From the NCBI GenBank assembly GCA_903873655.1, contig CAIQPH010000265.1, positions 1 through 33,067 on the forward strand: a stretch of 33,067 nucleotides of DNA, written 5' to 3'. How positions within the stretch are numbered: position 1 is the stretch's first letter; every line of letters begins with the position of its first letter. Source of the stretch: an uncultured Holophagaceae bacterium. Its GTDB lineage: Bacteria; Acidobacteriota; Holophagae; Holophagales; Holophagaceae. Both the position numbers and the translations under genes were made by a program. Under the pieces are notes generated by a model. The model was not told where the DNA came from and did no database searches. It saw nothing but the letters and a program-made list of their open reading frames with translations. Below, piece after piece: positions 14,513 through 22,802 of this stretch.

Positions 14513-16549
14513 ATGTCACCCCGAAAATCGCCGTTGAACATGCGCACGGACCTTCTCTTGTCTGGCGCTCGGATCGTGCTGGTTTCCCTCATGGCTTTCA
14601 CGGCAGGGGGACTCCAGGCTGAAGACAAAGAAAAGGAAAAAGAGAAGGACAAGCCCAAGAAGGCTGAGCCCGCGCATCCCGCCCCGGCACCGAAGCCCGC
14701 GCCCCCGGCTCCAGCGCCCAGGCCTGCGCCTGCCCCGGAACGGGCGCCTAAACCTGCCCCGCCCGCACAGCCTGTCCAGCCTGCACCCAGGCCGGCAGCG
14801 CCAACTCAGCCTTCGCCCAGACCTGCTGCTCCGCCAGCCCAGCCTGGGCAGGCGCCGAATGCTCCTGCCCGGACTCCGCCCGAGACTCACCCGGCGACCC
14901 CAGGAAGGCCTGGCGCACCCGGCACACCGGCCTCGCCCGGCAACCCAGTCCACCCTGTCGCTCCTGGTCAAGCCGCTCCAGGGCGTCCGGGGGCAGCGCC
15001 TGCCGCTCCGATGCCGGGCCGCGATTATAGCGCACGCCCCGGGGACTCTGGGCACCCCGTCGCGCCCGGTCAGGCAACCCCAGGGCATCCGGGGGCAGGA
15101 CCTGCAACTCCGACGCCGGGCCCCGCGCATGCCACAGCCCCGGTCCCCGGCCATGGCCAGCCAGAGGCCCGCCCGGGCAGCCCTGGAAGGCCTGAACCGC
15201 CGCGCTCGAACATGCCCGGAAAGCCCGAGCGCATTCAGGTCGGTCCCCCCGGGAGGCACATTCCTGAGCGGGAAGTGGTGCGCCCACCTCATGGTGGGGA
15301 GATCCACCGGGCACCCTCGGGCGCAGTCCGCGAGGTCCGCACCCCCAGCGGGGCCATCATCCATCACGAACCGAGTGGCGTGAGGCGGGTCGAAATCGTG
15401 CGGCCGGGCGGCCACGTCATCGTGGCGAACGCCACAGGGCGGTCCGGCTACATCCAGAGGCCCCTCGTTTCCCATGGTCACACCTATGTGCAGCGGACTT
15501 ACGTCTACAACGGGGTCGCCCATGCGGCGATCTATCGCCCCTGGTCCCATGGCGGCCGGGAATACGTCATCTACATGCCCCGCCACTACTACCATCCGAC
15601 CTTCTACACCTATGTCTACACCCCATGGGCGGCCCCAGTGACCTACTCGTGGGGCTGGCACTCGAGGCCCTGGTACGGCTACTACGGCGGCTACTTCTCC
15701 CCCTACCCGGTATATCGCAGCCCGGCCTTCTGGCTGGCCGACTTCATCCTCGCGGCGACGCTGGAAGCCGCCTACATCTCTCAGAACGCCTCGGCCAGCG
15801 CCCCACCAGTGGCCTACAGCGCCGGCCTCACGCCCGAAGTGAAGGACGAGATTGCCCGGGAGGTGAAGCGGCAGATGGACCAGGCCCGAGCCGATCAGGC
15901 CTATGCCCAGTCCGGTGGACCCACCACGCCACCGGCGATCTTTTCCGCGAACGGCCCCAAGGTGTTCCTGGTTTCAAGCGGTGTGATCGGCTATGCGAAC
16001 AACCAGGAATGCCCGCTCTCCTCGGGGGACGTCCTCGCACTGGTCCAGACCCCCGCACTGGGGGCCGAATGGGCTGAAGTCAAGGTGCTCGCAAGCAGGT
16101 CGAGTTGTCCGGCCGGGAGTTACCTCTCCGTGCGGACGATGGACCTGCAGGAAATGCAGAATCAGCTGCGGGCCAGCGTCGACCAGGGCATGGCGAAACT
16201 CCAGTCGGACCAGGGGAAATCCGGAATCCCGTCGCTCCCGCCCCAGGCGGTCGGCACGGTCAACGCTTCCTACACCAATGACCTCGTCCCTGATACGAAT
16301 GCCCAGGCCGAGCTGTCCAGCGCCGTGGGCGAAGCGAACCGGTCGGAACAGGCCATCATCAACGATGGCGGGGCTCCCCAGTCCAGCCCTGGTTCGGGTG
16401 CAACGGTTTCGCTCGGCATGACCATTGCCCAGGTCGAGGCGGCCCTCGGAGCGCCAAAGAGCACCGTGGACCTCGGCAAGAAAAAAATCCTCGTCTACAA
16501 CGACCTCAAGGTGACTTTCCTCAACGGCCGGGTCAGCGACGTGCAATAG
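14513..16549 (+). CDS. Large exported Pro-rich protein with Tyr/His-rich region and BamE-like C-terminus
   Basis: A 678-residue protein. The ATG at 14513 has AGGAGG upstream; in-frame sequence before it runs back into the tRNA terminator region and is not coding. A signal peptide ends near residue 36 (LQA). Next come a Lys/Glu block (EDKEKEKEKDKPKK), about 180 residues of Pro/Ala and collagen-like Gly-x-Pro sequence, and PSGAVREVRTPSG-type repeats. A Tyr/Trp/His-rich section follows with YRPWSHGGREYVIYMPRHYY. The C-terminal 50 residues (SLGMTIAQVEAALGAP ... LKVTFLNGRVSDVQ) look like a SmpA/BamE-type fold found in envelope lipoproteins. It is probably surface- or wall-associated. No catalytic motif seen. 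Confidence 0.75.
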   Translation: MSPRKSPLNMRTDLLLSGARIVLVSLMAFTAGGLQAEDKEKEKEKDKPKKAEPAHPAPAPKPAPPAPAPRPAPAPERAPKPAPPAQPVQPAPRPAAPTQPSPRPAAPPAQPGQAPNAPARTPPETHPATPGRPGAPGTPASPGNPVHPVAPGQAAPGRPGAAPAAPMPGRDYSARPGDSGHPVAPGQATPGHPGAGPATPTPGPAHATAPVPGHGQPEARPGSPGRPEPPRSNMPGKPERIQVGPPGRHIPEREVVRPPHGGEIHRAPSGAVREVRTPSGAIIHHEPSGVRRVEIVRPGGHVIVANATGRSGYIQRPLVSHGHTYVQRTYVYNGVAHAAIYRPWSHGGREYVIYMPRHYYHPTFYTYVYTPWAAPVTYSWGWHSRPWYGYYGGYFSPYPVYRSPAFWLADFILAATLEAAYISQNASASAPPVAYSAGLTPEVKDEIAREVKRQMDQARADQAYAQSGGPTTPPAIFSANGPKVFLVSSGVIGYANNQECPLSSGDVLALVQTPALGAEWAEVKVLASRSSCPAGSYLSVRTMDLQEMQNQLRASVDQGMAKLQSDQGKSGIPSLPPQAVGTVNASYTNDLVPDTNAQAELSSAVGEANRSEQAIINDGGAPQSSPGSGATVSLGMTIAQVEAALGAPKSTVDLGKKKILVYNDLKVTFLNGRVSDVQ

Positions 16550-16585
16550 CAGCACGCTTCCTCCAAGCCTATGAATGCCCCATGG

Positions 16586-16607
16586 GAAGCCGCCGAAAGG
16601 CGGCTTC
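16586..16607. terminator. Bidirectional terminator between convergent genes
   Basis: A perfect 9-bp stem GAAGCCGCC/GGCGGCTTC with a stable GAAA loop, followed by TTT on the plus strand. It lies 36 bp after the Pro-rich protein stop and 20 bp from the stop of the convergent lipoprotein gene, and can serve both. Confidence 0.82.
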
Positions 16608-16627
16608 TTTGATTGCGGACAGGGGCC

Positions 16628-17998
16628 TCACGGCGTCCTGAACCGGTGGTAGCGATCGGGGGGAATGCCGTCGTAGTGGCAGGGGTCCGGGCGACCAGGA
16701 CTTGAGAAGGCCAGGATGGACCAGCGGGTGGCCCGCAGTTCGCCGTTCAGGCGATACCTGGCCCGCACCGACCAGAGGTACTCGGTGTTCGGTGCCAGGG
16801 GTTCATCGAGCCGGTGTTCCACGAAAGAAACTGGTGCTGCCGTCGGAACCCCTTCCTTTGCGTCCTCTGGGGCCGAGAGCGGCTCGGTGCGAGCTTCCAG
16901 GTTCAGGTTCAGCCGTTCGTAGACAAGGTCACCGGGCCCCCCACCCGCCGAGGACCAGATCCGCAGGTCGTACCGGATGTCCGTGATGTTGGGGAATTCA
17001 GGGTTCACCCTCGGCTCACGCGGAGCCTGAGACGGGAAGGCCTCCCACTGGAGGGCGGGAAGGACACCCTTGACCTTCGGCACCGGTCGCAGGAGATGCT
17101 CCGGCTTGCCATAGTTCCAGATCAGCATGCCCCTCATCACTTGAGACGCGAAGGTCCAGTTAGAGCAAGGTGGATTCCGATGCACGAGGCCACAGGATGA
17201 AGGCGCCCCGCTCCCTGGTTCGACCTTGAGATCCTGGATCAGGAATGCCGTATCGGTGATCACCTCAGCGGCGGCCTGCAAGGCATCCAGCAGGGCCTTG
17301 CGCAGGGGCGCCCCGCCCTCGGCGCTCCACTCGGCTAAGGTGCGGCGCCCACCCCCAACTTCGAAGGACCTGTTCTGGAACCCCTTGCCGTCCGGCTCGG
17401 ACAACTGATAGGACACGTAAGCCGAAAAGGTGGTGATGGGATCGCCGCCGCTGCCACCGTGCAGTCCCCAGGAGCTGATGGCAACATCCATCCGCAGGTC
17501 CGCCGCAGCCTCGGAGTCCGCCAGCACCTTCCCGGCCATGGGCACGCGGTCGCGGACCCGGCGAGCCAGCTCGGTGGACAGGTCGATCTGATTCCGGGCC
17601 AGCACCGCCTGCATGTCCTCGACCGGCTTGGCTGAGGTGGAGGTCGCGTAGCCTACCACAGCCCCTCCAGCGGCCCCGACCACAGTGCCACCCACAACCA
17701 GGAAGGGCATCAGAATGATGCCAAGGGGCCCTGCTCTCACAGAGGCTTCGAGCCCTACCCAGGCACCTCCAACAGCCCCGTGCGCCGCGCCTTCCCCAGT
17801 CCCCTTCCCCTTGCCGACGGTGCCGCCCACCTGCAGCGTACCTTCTCCAGAGGGGGCGACCACCACCTGCACCGTGCGGACAGCCGGTCGCACCGGTGGT
17901 GGGGGAGGAGGAGACGGAAGGCTGGCGGGAGGCGGCACGCATCCCAGCGCCAGTACCAGGCCTCCCACGAAGAGTGGGCCGAAGCAGCGTCCTGGCAT
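16628..17998 (-). CDS. Exported lipoprotein with glycine-zipper segment and fibronectin-like C-terminus
   Basis: A protein of 456 residues from ATG 17998, which has GAGG 5 nt upstream; an ATG at 18016 is possible but sits directly behind a stable hairpin. A lipobox-like LVLALGC lies at about residues 15-21, followed by a Pro run. A glycine-rich segment (GGTVVGAAGGAVVGYA) resembles glycine-zipper membrane segments. A central region of about 150 residues follows, then a C-terminal part with (L)xPNTEYLWSVRARYRLNG, typical of fibronectin type III-like strands. I recognise no named family for the whole protein. Role probably in the cell envelope; specific function unknown. Confidence 0.7.
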   Translation of the reverse strand: MPGRCFGPLFVGGLVLALGCVPPPASLPSPPPPPPVRPAVRTVQVVVAPSGEGTLQVGGTVGKGKGTGEGAAHGAVGGAWVGLEASVRAGPLGIILMPFLVVGGTVVGAAGGAVVGYATSTSAKPVEDMQAVLARNQIDLSTELARRVRDRVPMAGKVLADSEAAADLRMDVAISSWGLHGGSGGDPITTFSAYVSYQLSEPDGKGFQNRSFEVGGGRRTLAEWSAEGGAPLRKALLDALQAAAEVITDTAFLIQDLKVEPGSGAPSSCGLVHRNPPCSNWTFASQVMRGMLIWNYGKPEHLLRPVPKVKGVLPALQWEAFPSQAPREPRVNPEFPNITDIRYDLRIWSSAGGGPGDLVYERLNLNLEARTEPLSAPEDAKEGVPTAAPVSFVEHRLDEPLAPNTEYLWSVRARYRLNGELRATRWSILAFSSPGRPDPCHYDGIPPDRYHRFRTP

Positions 17999-18023
17999 CG
18001 TCCTCGCGTTGGACATGCAACCC

Positions 18024-18060
18024 CCGCAGCAGCCCGGGTGCTTGGCCCGGGCTGCTGCGG
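18024..18060 (-). terminator. Perfect 15-bp hairpin between ilvE and the lipoprotein gene
   Basis: CCGCAGCAGCCCGGG and its exact complement, separated by 7 nt, start 1 bp after the ilvE stop codon. No T-run follows. It lies just ahead of the lipoprotein start region. It should stop transcription from ilvE or shape the leader of the next gene. Confidence 0.7.
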
Positions 18061-18061
18061 A

Positions 18062-19174
18062 TTATCCGACGATTTTCTTCATCCAGCCATGGGTGTCCGG
18101 CGCGAGGCCATGCTGCATATTCAGGAGGGTCTCGCGGAGTTTGGCGGCCACGGGGCCGGTCTCGCCGTTGTGGATGGTCCAATTCCCGTGGCGGGACTTC
18201 ACGTGGCCAACGGGCGTGATCACGGCCGCGGTGCCACAGGCGAAGGCTTCGGTCATGCGGCCCTCCTGGATGGCGGAGCGCCACTCGTCCACGCTAATCT
18301 TGCGCTCCTCGGCGTGGAAGCCCTGCTCCCGGGCCAGCTGCAGGAGGCTGTCGCGGGTGATGCCCGGCAACAGCGTGCCCGTGAGTTCCGGCGTCACGAC
18401 GACGGTCTCGCCCTTTTCCTGATAGACGAAGAAGATGTTCATGCCACCCATCTCCTCGATGAACCGGCGATGCACGGCATCGAGCCACACGACCTGGTCG
18501 CAGCCCTCACCCTGAGCCTGGCGCTGGGCCACGAGGCTGGCGGCGTAATTGCCGGCGCACTTGGCGAAGCCGGTGCCCCCGGGCGCGGCGCGGACATAGT
18601 CATCGGAAATCCAGACAGTCACGGGCTTCACGCCGGCGGGGAAGTAGGCGCCGCTGGGGCTGGCCAGGAGGATGAACAGGTACTCGCTGCTGGGACGCAC
18701 GCCCAGGGCGGGCTCCGTGGCGATCATGAGCGGACGCATGTAGAGGCTCTCGCCAATGGCACCGGGCACCCAGGCCTGGTCCTGCGTGATCAGGGCCTTG
18801 GCCGCGCTGAGGAAGATCGCCTCAGGCAGCTCGGGCATGGCCAGGCGCGCGGCCGATGAGTTGAACCGTCGGGCATTGGCTTCGGGGCGGAAGCAGGCGA
18901 TGCCGCCGCCGGGCTGCTTGTAGGCCTTGAAGCCCTCGAAGATGGCCTGGCCGTAATGCAGCACCGAGGCCGCGGGATCCAGCTCGATGGGCGCGTAGGC
19001 CCTCAAGACGCCCTTGTCCCAACCGCTTCCTTCCCGGTAGTGGACGACGACCATGTGGTCCGTGAAGATCCGACCGAAGCCGGGGTTCGTCATGCGCTCC
19101 GCCCGCTGTTCGGGGCTGGCGGCGTGGGCGGAAGGGCGGATCTCGATGGTGGCTTCGTTCGCGGTTGGACTCAC
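18062..19174 (-). CDS. ilvE: Branched-chain amino acid aminotransferase
   Basis: A 370-residue fold-type IV PLP aminotransferase of the longer (class II/eukaryotic-like) BCAT group. It interconverts Leu, Ile and Val with their 2-oxo acids using 2-oxoglutarate/Glu. Visible features are LHYGQAIFEGFKAY near residue 75, RRFNSSAARLAMP, the PLP Lys205 in GFAKCAGNYAAS, the segment FIEEMGGMNIFFVY and the cofactor-binding stretch GTLLPGITRDS. The C-terminal ACGTAAVITPVG is intact. It lies 30 bp after the MocR-type gene on the same strand, implying one transcript. A branched-chain amino acid transporter is encoded 4 kb away. Confidence 0.94.
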   Translation of the reverse strand: MSPTANEATIEIRPSAHAASPEQRAERMTNPGFGRIFTDHMVVVHYREGSGWDKGVLRAYAPIELDPAASVLHYGQAIFEGFKAYKQPGGGIACFRPEANARRFNSSAARLAMPELPEAIFLSAAKALITQDQAWVPGAIGESLYMRPLMIATEPALGVRPSSEYLFILLASPSGAYFPAGVKPVTVWISDDYVRAAPGGTGFAKCAGNYAASLVAQRQAQGEGCDQVVWLDAVHRRFIEEMGGMNIFFVYQEKGETVVVTPELTGTLLPGITRDSLLQLAREQGFHAEERKISVDEWRSAIQEGRMTEAFACGTAAVITPVGHVKSRHGNWTIHNGETGPVAAKLRETLLNMQHGLAPDTHGWMKKIVG

Positions 19175-19204
19175 GGCAGCTCCTTGTCGAATAGAATGAC
19201 TGGT

Positions 19205-20674
19205 TCAGACCCGATGGACCAGATGGCCGAGCCGCGCGATGGCGTCCCGGGTGGTTGCCGGGTCGTGGGTGGAGAAGTTCAGGCGGAGGCAGTTGGTGCC
19301 TCGGCCGTCGGCGAAGAAGAGCGGTCCGGGAGCGAAGCCGAGGCCGTGCTGCAGGGCATCGCGATGCAGATCCAGCGCCGAGAATTCCTCGGGCATCACC
19401 ACCCAGAGGTGCATGCCGCCCTTGGGTTCGGACACCTGGGTGCCCGGCGGGAAATGCTCCGCCAGGGCCTCGACCATGGCGTCGCGGCGTTCCTTGAGGG
19501 CGCGACGGAGCCGGGCCAGATGGCGGCGGAAACCACCGTCATCGAGGAACCGCGCCACCACCGCCTGCATGAGGGGCGGCTGGGCGATGGTCTGCACTTC
19601 CTGGATGGGCGCCATGCGGCGCAGCAGATCGTGCTTCGCGATGAGGTAGCCCAGGCGGAGGCCCGCCGCCAGGGACTTGGAGAAGCTGCCCAGGTGGATG
19701 ATGTGGTCCGCCCCTTCGAGCCTGCGGAAAGGCGGCAGAGAGCTGCCGGAGAACCGCAGGTCGCCATAGGCCGAATCGGTCACCAGGAGCACGCCGTGCA
19801 CCCTCGTCAGCGCCAGCACCCGCTCCCGGCGCGCCTTGGACTGGGTCATGCCGGTGGGATTGTGGAAGCTGGGCACCGTGAAGAGCAGCTTCGCCTCGCT
19901 GCGCTGGAGGGCCGAGGCCAGGCGATCCGGGTCCAGGCCCTGCCGGTCCACGGGCACGGGTACCGCCTCCCGGCCCAGGGCTCGGATGAGCGCGAGGATG
20001 CCCACGTAGCAGGGGCTTTCCACCAGTACGCGGTCCCCCGGCACCGTGAAGGATTCCAAGGCCAGGGCCAGCCCCGACTGGGCACCCGGCAGAGCCCGGA
20101 TGCCCCAGCCCTCGTCGATGGGCTCGCCCTCGGTGGCCAGCCAGCGGCCCACGGCGTCCAGGTAGGGCGCGAACCCTGCGGGCGGGGAATAGACCCAGGC
20201 TTCGGAACCGAGTTCCTTCAGCACCTGGGCGGTGAGCCGCCGCAACTGCTCGCCCGGGACCAGGTCGGAAGGAATGAAGCCGGCGGAAAAGCTCACCAGG
20301 TGGCGGTCCTGCACCCGCTCCAGGGTCTCACCCAGCCAGGAGCCCAGCTCGCCATCGTGGACCAGCAGGGACGAGCCCTCGAAGGGGAACTCGCTGCTGG
20401 CCCGCAGGCCCGAGGCCTCCGGCAGCCTCGGCGAAACGAAGCTGCCCCGGCCCTGCACGGTCTGGATCCAGCCGGTGCGCTTCAGGCCCGCGATGGCCTT
20501 CAGCACGGTGAGGCGGTGAACGCCCCAACGCTGGGCCAGCTCCGGCACAGCGGGCAATCGGGAGCCCGGGCGCCACTCGCCCTCCTGGATCAGGCCGCGC
20601 AACCGCCGCTGCAGCTGCAAATAGAGGGGGCTGGACGCGCCGGGATCGAGGGTGGGATCGAGAGCCATCTCCAT
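19205..20674 (-). CDS. MocR-type GntR regulator/PLP aminotransferase
   Basis: A protein of about 489 residues from ATG 20674, with an alternative ATG at 20668; the frame is open to 20725 but the GntR domain begins at SSPLYLQLQRRLRGLI. The winged helix has PGSRLPAVPELAQRWGV and RLTVLKAIAGL, and a linker follows. A fold-type I aminotransferase domain carries GAQSGLALAL, SPCYVGILALI, PSFHNPTGMT and PLP Lys333 in LGSFSKSLAAGLRLGY. MocR proteins sense amino acids or PLP through the aminotransferase domain. Close relatives are also true 2-aminoadipate-type aminotransferases, so regulator and enzyme are both possible. Position 30 bp before ilvE suggests a role in branched-chain or related amino acid metabolism. 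Confidence 0.88.
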   Translation of the reverse strand: MEMALDPTLDPGASSPLYLQLQRRLRGLIQEGEWRPGSRLPAVPELAQRWGVHRLTVLKAIAGLKRTGWIQTVQGRGSFVSPRLPEASGLRASSEFPFEGSSLLVHDGELGSWLGETLERVQDRHLVSFSAGFIPSDLVPGEQLRRLTAQVLKELGSEAWVYSPPAGFAPYLDAVGRWLATEGEPIDEGWGIRALPGAQSGLALALESFTVPGDRVLVESPCYVGILALIRALGREAVPVPVDRQGLDPDRLASALQRSEAKLLFTVPSFHNPTGMTQSKARRERVLALTRVHGVLLVTDSAYGDLRFSGSSLPPFRRLEGADHIIHLGSFSKSLAAGLRLGYLIAKHDLLRRMAPIQEVQTIAQPPLMQAVVARFLDDGGFRRHLARLRRALKERRDAMVEALAEHFPPGTQVSEPKGGMHLWVVMPEEFSALDLHRDALQHGLGFAPGPLFFADGRGTNCLRLNFSTHDPATTRDAIARLGHLVHRV

Positions 20675-20736
20675 CAGGATCGGCCGAAATGTCAGACAAA
20701 TCAAAAAAATCGAAACACAATTCACAGCCTGGGACA

Positions 20737-20748
20737 GACCATGTGGTC
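20737..20748. promoter_or_regulatory. Candidate MocR operator in the divergent promoter region
   Basis: The 168-bp gap between the divergent MocR and phosphofructokinase genes holds an inverted repeat GACCA-TG-TGGTC, nested within wider GGGAC...GTCCC. An autoregulatory site is expected in this position, but no consensus can be checked from one copy. Confidence 0.3.
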
Positions 20749-20842
20749 CCGAATCCCAACAATAATCGATTCCATAGACGACCCCAGACCGGACAATCGT
20801 CTTCCCCCGGTGCTAACCTCAGACCCTCGCCGGAGGCCAGTT

Positions 20843-22126
20843 GTGAGCCACTCCAAGAGACTTGCCATCCTCGTCGGCGGAGGGCCGGCGCCGGGGATCA
20901 ATAGCGTCATCAGTGCCGCCACCATCCGGGCCAACCTCGAAGGCGTCGAGGTGTTGGGCGTCAGGGACGGCTTCGAATGGGTCATGCAAGGGGACATCAG
21001 CCATGTCCAGGTCCTCGACATCGACGAGGTGAGCCGCATCCACTTCCGGGGCGGGTCCTTCCTTGGCATCTCCAGGGCCAATCCCACCCGGGATCCCCAG
21101 CATCTGGAGAACGTGGTGATTTCCCTGCTCCGCCTGAACGTCTCCATGCTCATCACCATCGGCGGAGACGATACGGCCTACTCGGCCATGCGGGTGGAAG
21201 AGAAGGCCGGTGGGCGCATCCACGTGGTACATGTGCCCAAGACCATCGACAACGACCTGGACCTGCCCCCATCGGTGGACACCTTCGGCTTCCAGACCGC
21301 GCGTCACATCGGCGTGGACATCGTGAAGAACCTGATGGTGGATGCCCGGACCACGTCGCGCTGGTACTTCGTCATCGCCATGGGCCGGAAGGCGGGGCAT
21401 CTGGCACTGGGGATTGGGAAGGCCGCCGGCACTACCCTGACACTGATCCCTGAGGAATTCGGGAGCGGCAAGATTCGGCTGAAGACCCTGGTGGACACCC
21501 TGGTGGGTGCCTACATCAAGCGCCTTTCCTATGGCCGCCGGGACGGAGTGGCCATCCTGGCGGAGGGGCTGATGTTGTCCATTGCCCCCGAGGACCTGGC
21601 CCAGTTGGAGGGGGTCGAGCGCGATTCCCACGGAAACCTGCGCCTTGCGGAGGTGAACCTGGGGGAGATCCTGAAGGCCCAAGTGCAGAGTCGTCTGCAG
21701 GGTTTCGGCATCAAGTCCACCATCGTGGCAAAGAACATAGGATACGAACTGCGTTGCGCCGATCCCATCCCCTTCGACATGGAATACACACGGGACCTGG
21801 GCTATTGCGCGGCCAAAGCGCTGCTCTCCGGCGGCAACTCCCTGATGGTGTCCATGCAGGGCGGCCACTTCGTGTCGGTGCCGTTCTCGCAGATGTTGGA
21901 TCCCAATACCGGGAAGGCGAGGCTGCGCCTCGTGGACATCCACTCCACCCGCTACGCCATCGCGCGTCGCTACATGATCCGCCTCCGCAGGGACGACTTC
22001 GAGGATCCCCACGAATTGGCGAAATTCGCCGCCACCATCGGACTTAGCCTCCAGGATTTCCGGCGGGAATTCGAAGACCTCATCGCCGCCGAGCCCCCGC
22101 CCCTGGTTCTCAAACCAGAACTGTAG
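20843..22126 (+). CDS. pfp: 6-phosphofructokinase, probably pyrophosphate-dependent
   Basis: A 427-residue phosphofructokinase starting at GTG 20843, with GGAGG 7 nt upstream. It phosphorylates fructose 6-phosphate to the 1,6-bisphosphate. Visible signatures are the N-terminal GGGPAPGIN phosphoryl-binding loop, the catalytic segment P132-KTIDND138, FGFQTARH and MGRKAGHLAL. The motif Gly107-Gly-Asp-Asp110 has a second Asp where ATP enzymes have Gly (GGDG), the classic sign of pyrophosphate use. That would make glycolysis reversible at this step. In-frame sequence upstream to 18956 is antisense to ilvE and the MocR gene and is not coding. Confidence 0.9.
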   Translation: MSHSKRLAILVGGGPAPGINSVISAATIRANLEGVEVLGVRDGFEWVMQGDISHVQVLDIDEVSRIHFRGGSFLGISRANPTRDPQHLENVVISLLRLNVSMLITIGGDDTAYSAMRVEEKAGGRIHVVHVPKTIDNDLDLPPSVDTFGFQTARHIGVDIVKNLMVDARTTSRWYFVIAMGRKAGHLALGIGKAAGTTLTLIPEEFGSGKIRLKTLVDTLVGAYIKRLSYGRRDGVAILAEGLMLSIAPEDLAQLEGVERDSHGNLRLAEVNLGEILKAQVQSRLQGFGIKSTIVAKNIGYELRCADPIPFDMEYTRDLGYCAAKALLSGGNSLMVSMQGGHFVSVPFSQMLDPNTGKARLRLVDIHSTRYAIARRYMIRLRRDDFEDPHELAKFAATIGLSLQDFRREFEDLIAAEPPPLVLKPEL

Positions 22127-22240
22127 CCTTGGGCTCGCCCGTCCCCAGAGGGCCTTCGCAGACGTGTCGCTGCGCTCAATTCCACCCGGCCTCAACCCTT
22201 CTCTGTCCCGGGGCGTCCATACTGATGCACCGGAGGTTCC

Positions 22241-22780
22241 ATGCGCGTCCTGCCCCTGTCTGCCGCCCTACTTTCTCTGGTCCTGCTTGGGGCCTGCAGC
22301 AGCTACAACGTGACTTACGACTACGACGTGACGGCCTCCTTCGCCCGCTACAAGACCTTCGACTACTACACCTCGAAGAAGGGCACCGGCGGCACCACCA
22401 CCCTCATGGACAAGCGCGTAAGGGCCGCCGTGGCAAAGGAACTGCAGGCCAAGGGTTTCATGATGGAGACCAAGGCCGACCCCGATTTCCTGGTCACCTA
22501 CTACCCCGTCGTGCAGAACCGGAAGGTCCGCACCAATGTCCGCACGGGCTGGGGCTGGGGCTACCGGCCCTTCTACGGCGGCGTGAGCACCACCACCAGC
22601 CAGGTGCGGAACCACAAGGAAGGCACCATCGTCATCGAGATCGTGGACTACAAGACCAACCAGATGATCTGGCAAGGTGCCGCGGCCGGAGCCCTCACCG
22701 ATCTGAACAGCCCCGAGGACGCCAACGAGGTGGTACCCAAGGCCGTCCGGGATATCCTGGCCAAGTTCCCGCCGAAGTAG
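22241..22780 (+). CDS. DUF4136 lipoprotein
   Basis: A 179-residue lipoprotein. A signal peptide ends in the lipobox LLGAC (Cys19). The mature part begins SSYNVTYDYD followed by SFARYKTFDYY, and ends with VPKAVRDILAKFPPK, the typical start and end of DUF4136 domains. A WGWGYRPFYGG segment and TIVIEIVDYKTNQMIWQGAA are also characteristic. Function is unknown; relatives are envelope lipoproteins widespread in Gram-negative bacteria. The ATG has GGAGG upstream. The 22127-22240 gap before it shows no terminator that I can support. Confidence 0.88.
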   Translation: MRVLPLSAALLSLVLLGACSSYNVTYDYDVTASFARYKTFDYYTSKKGTGGTTTLMDKRVRAAVAKELQAKGFMMETKADPDFLVTYYPVVQNRKVRTNVRTGWGWGYRPFYGGVSTTTSQVRNHKEGTIVIEIVDYKTNQMIWQGAAAGALTDLNSPEDANEVVPKAVRDILAKFPPK

Positions 22781-22802
22781 CCCGGAACGACTCTGGTTGC
22801 TC

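Noticed and set aside
18956-20842. Very long plus-strand frame joined to the phosphofructokinase
   Set aside because: It is antisense to ilvE and the MocR gene. The phosphofructokinase starts at GTG 20843 with a good ribosome site and matches the family length.
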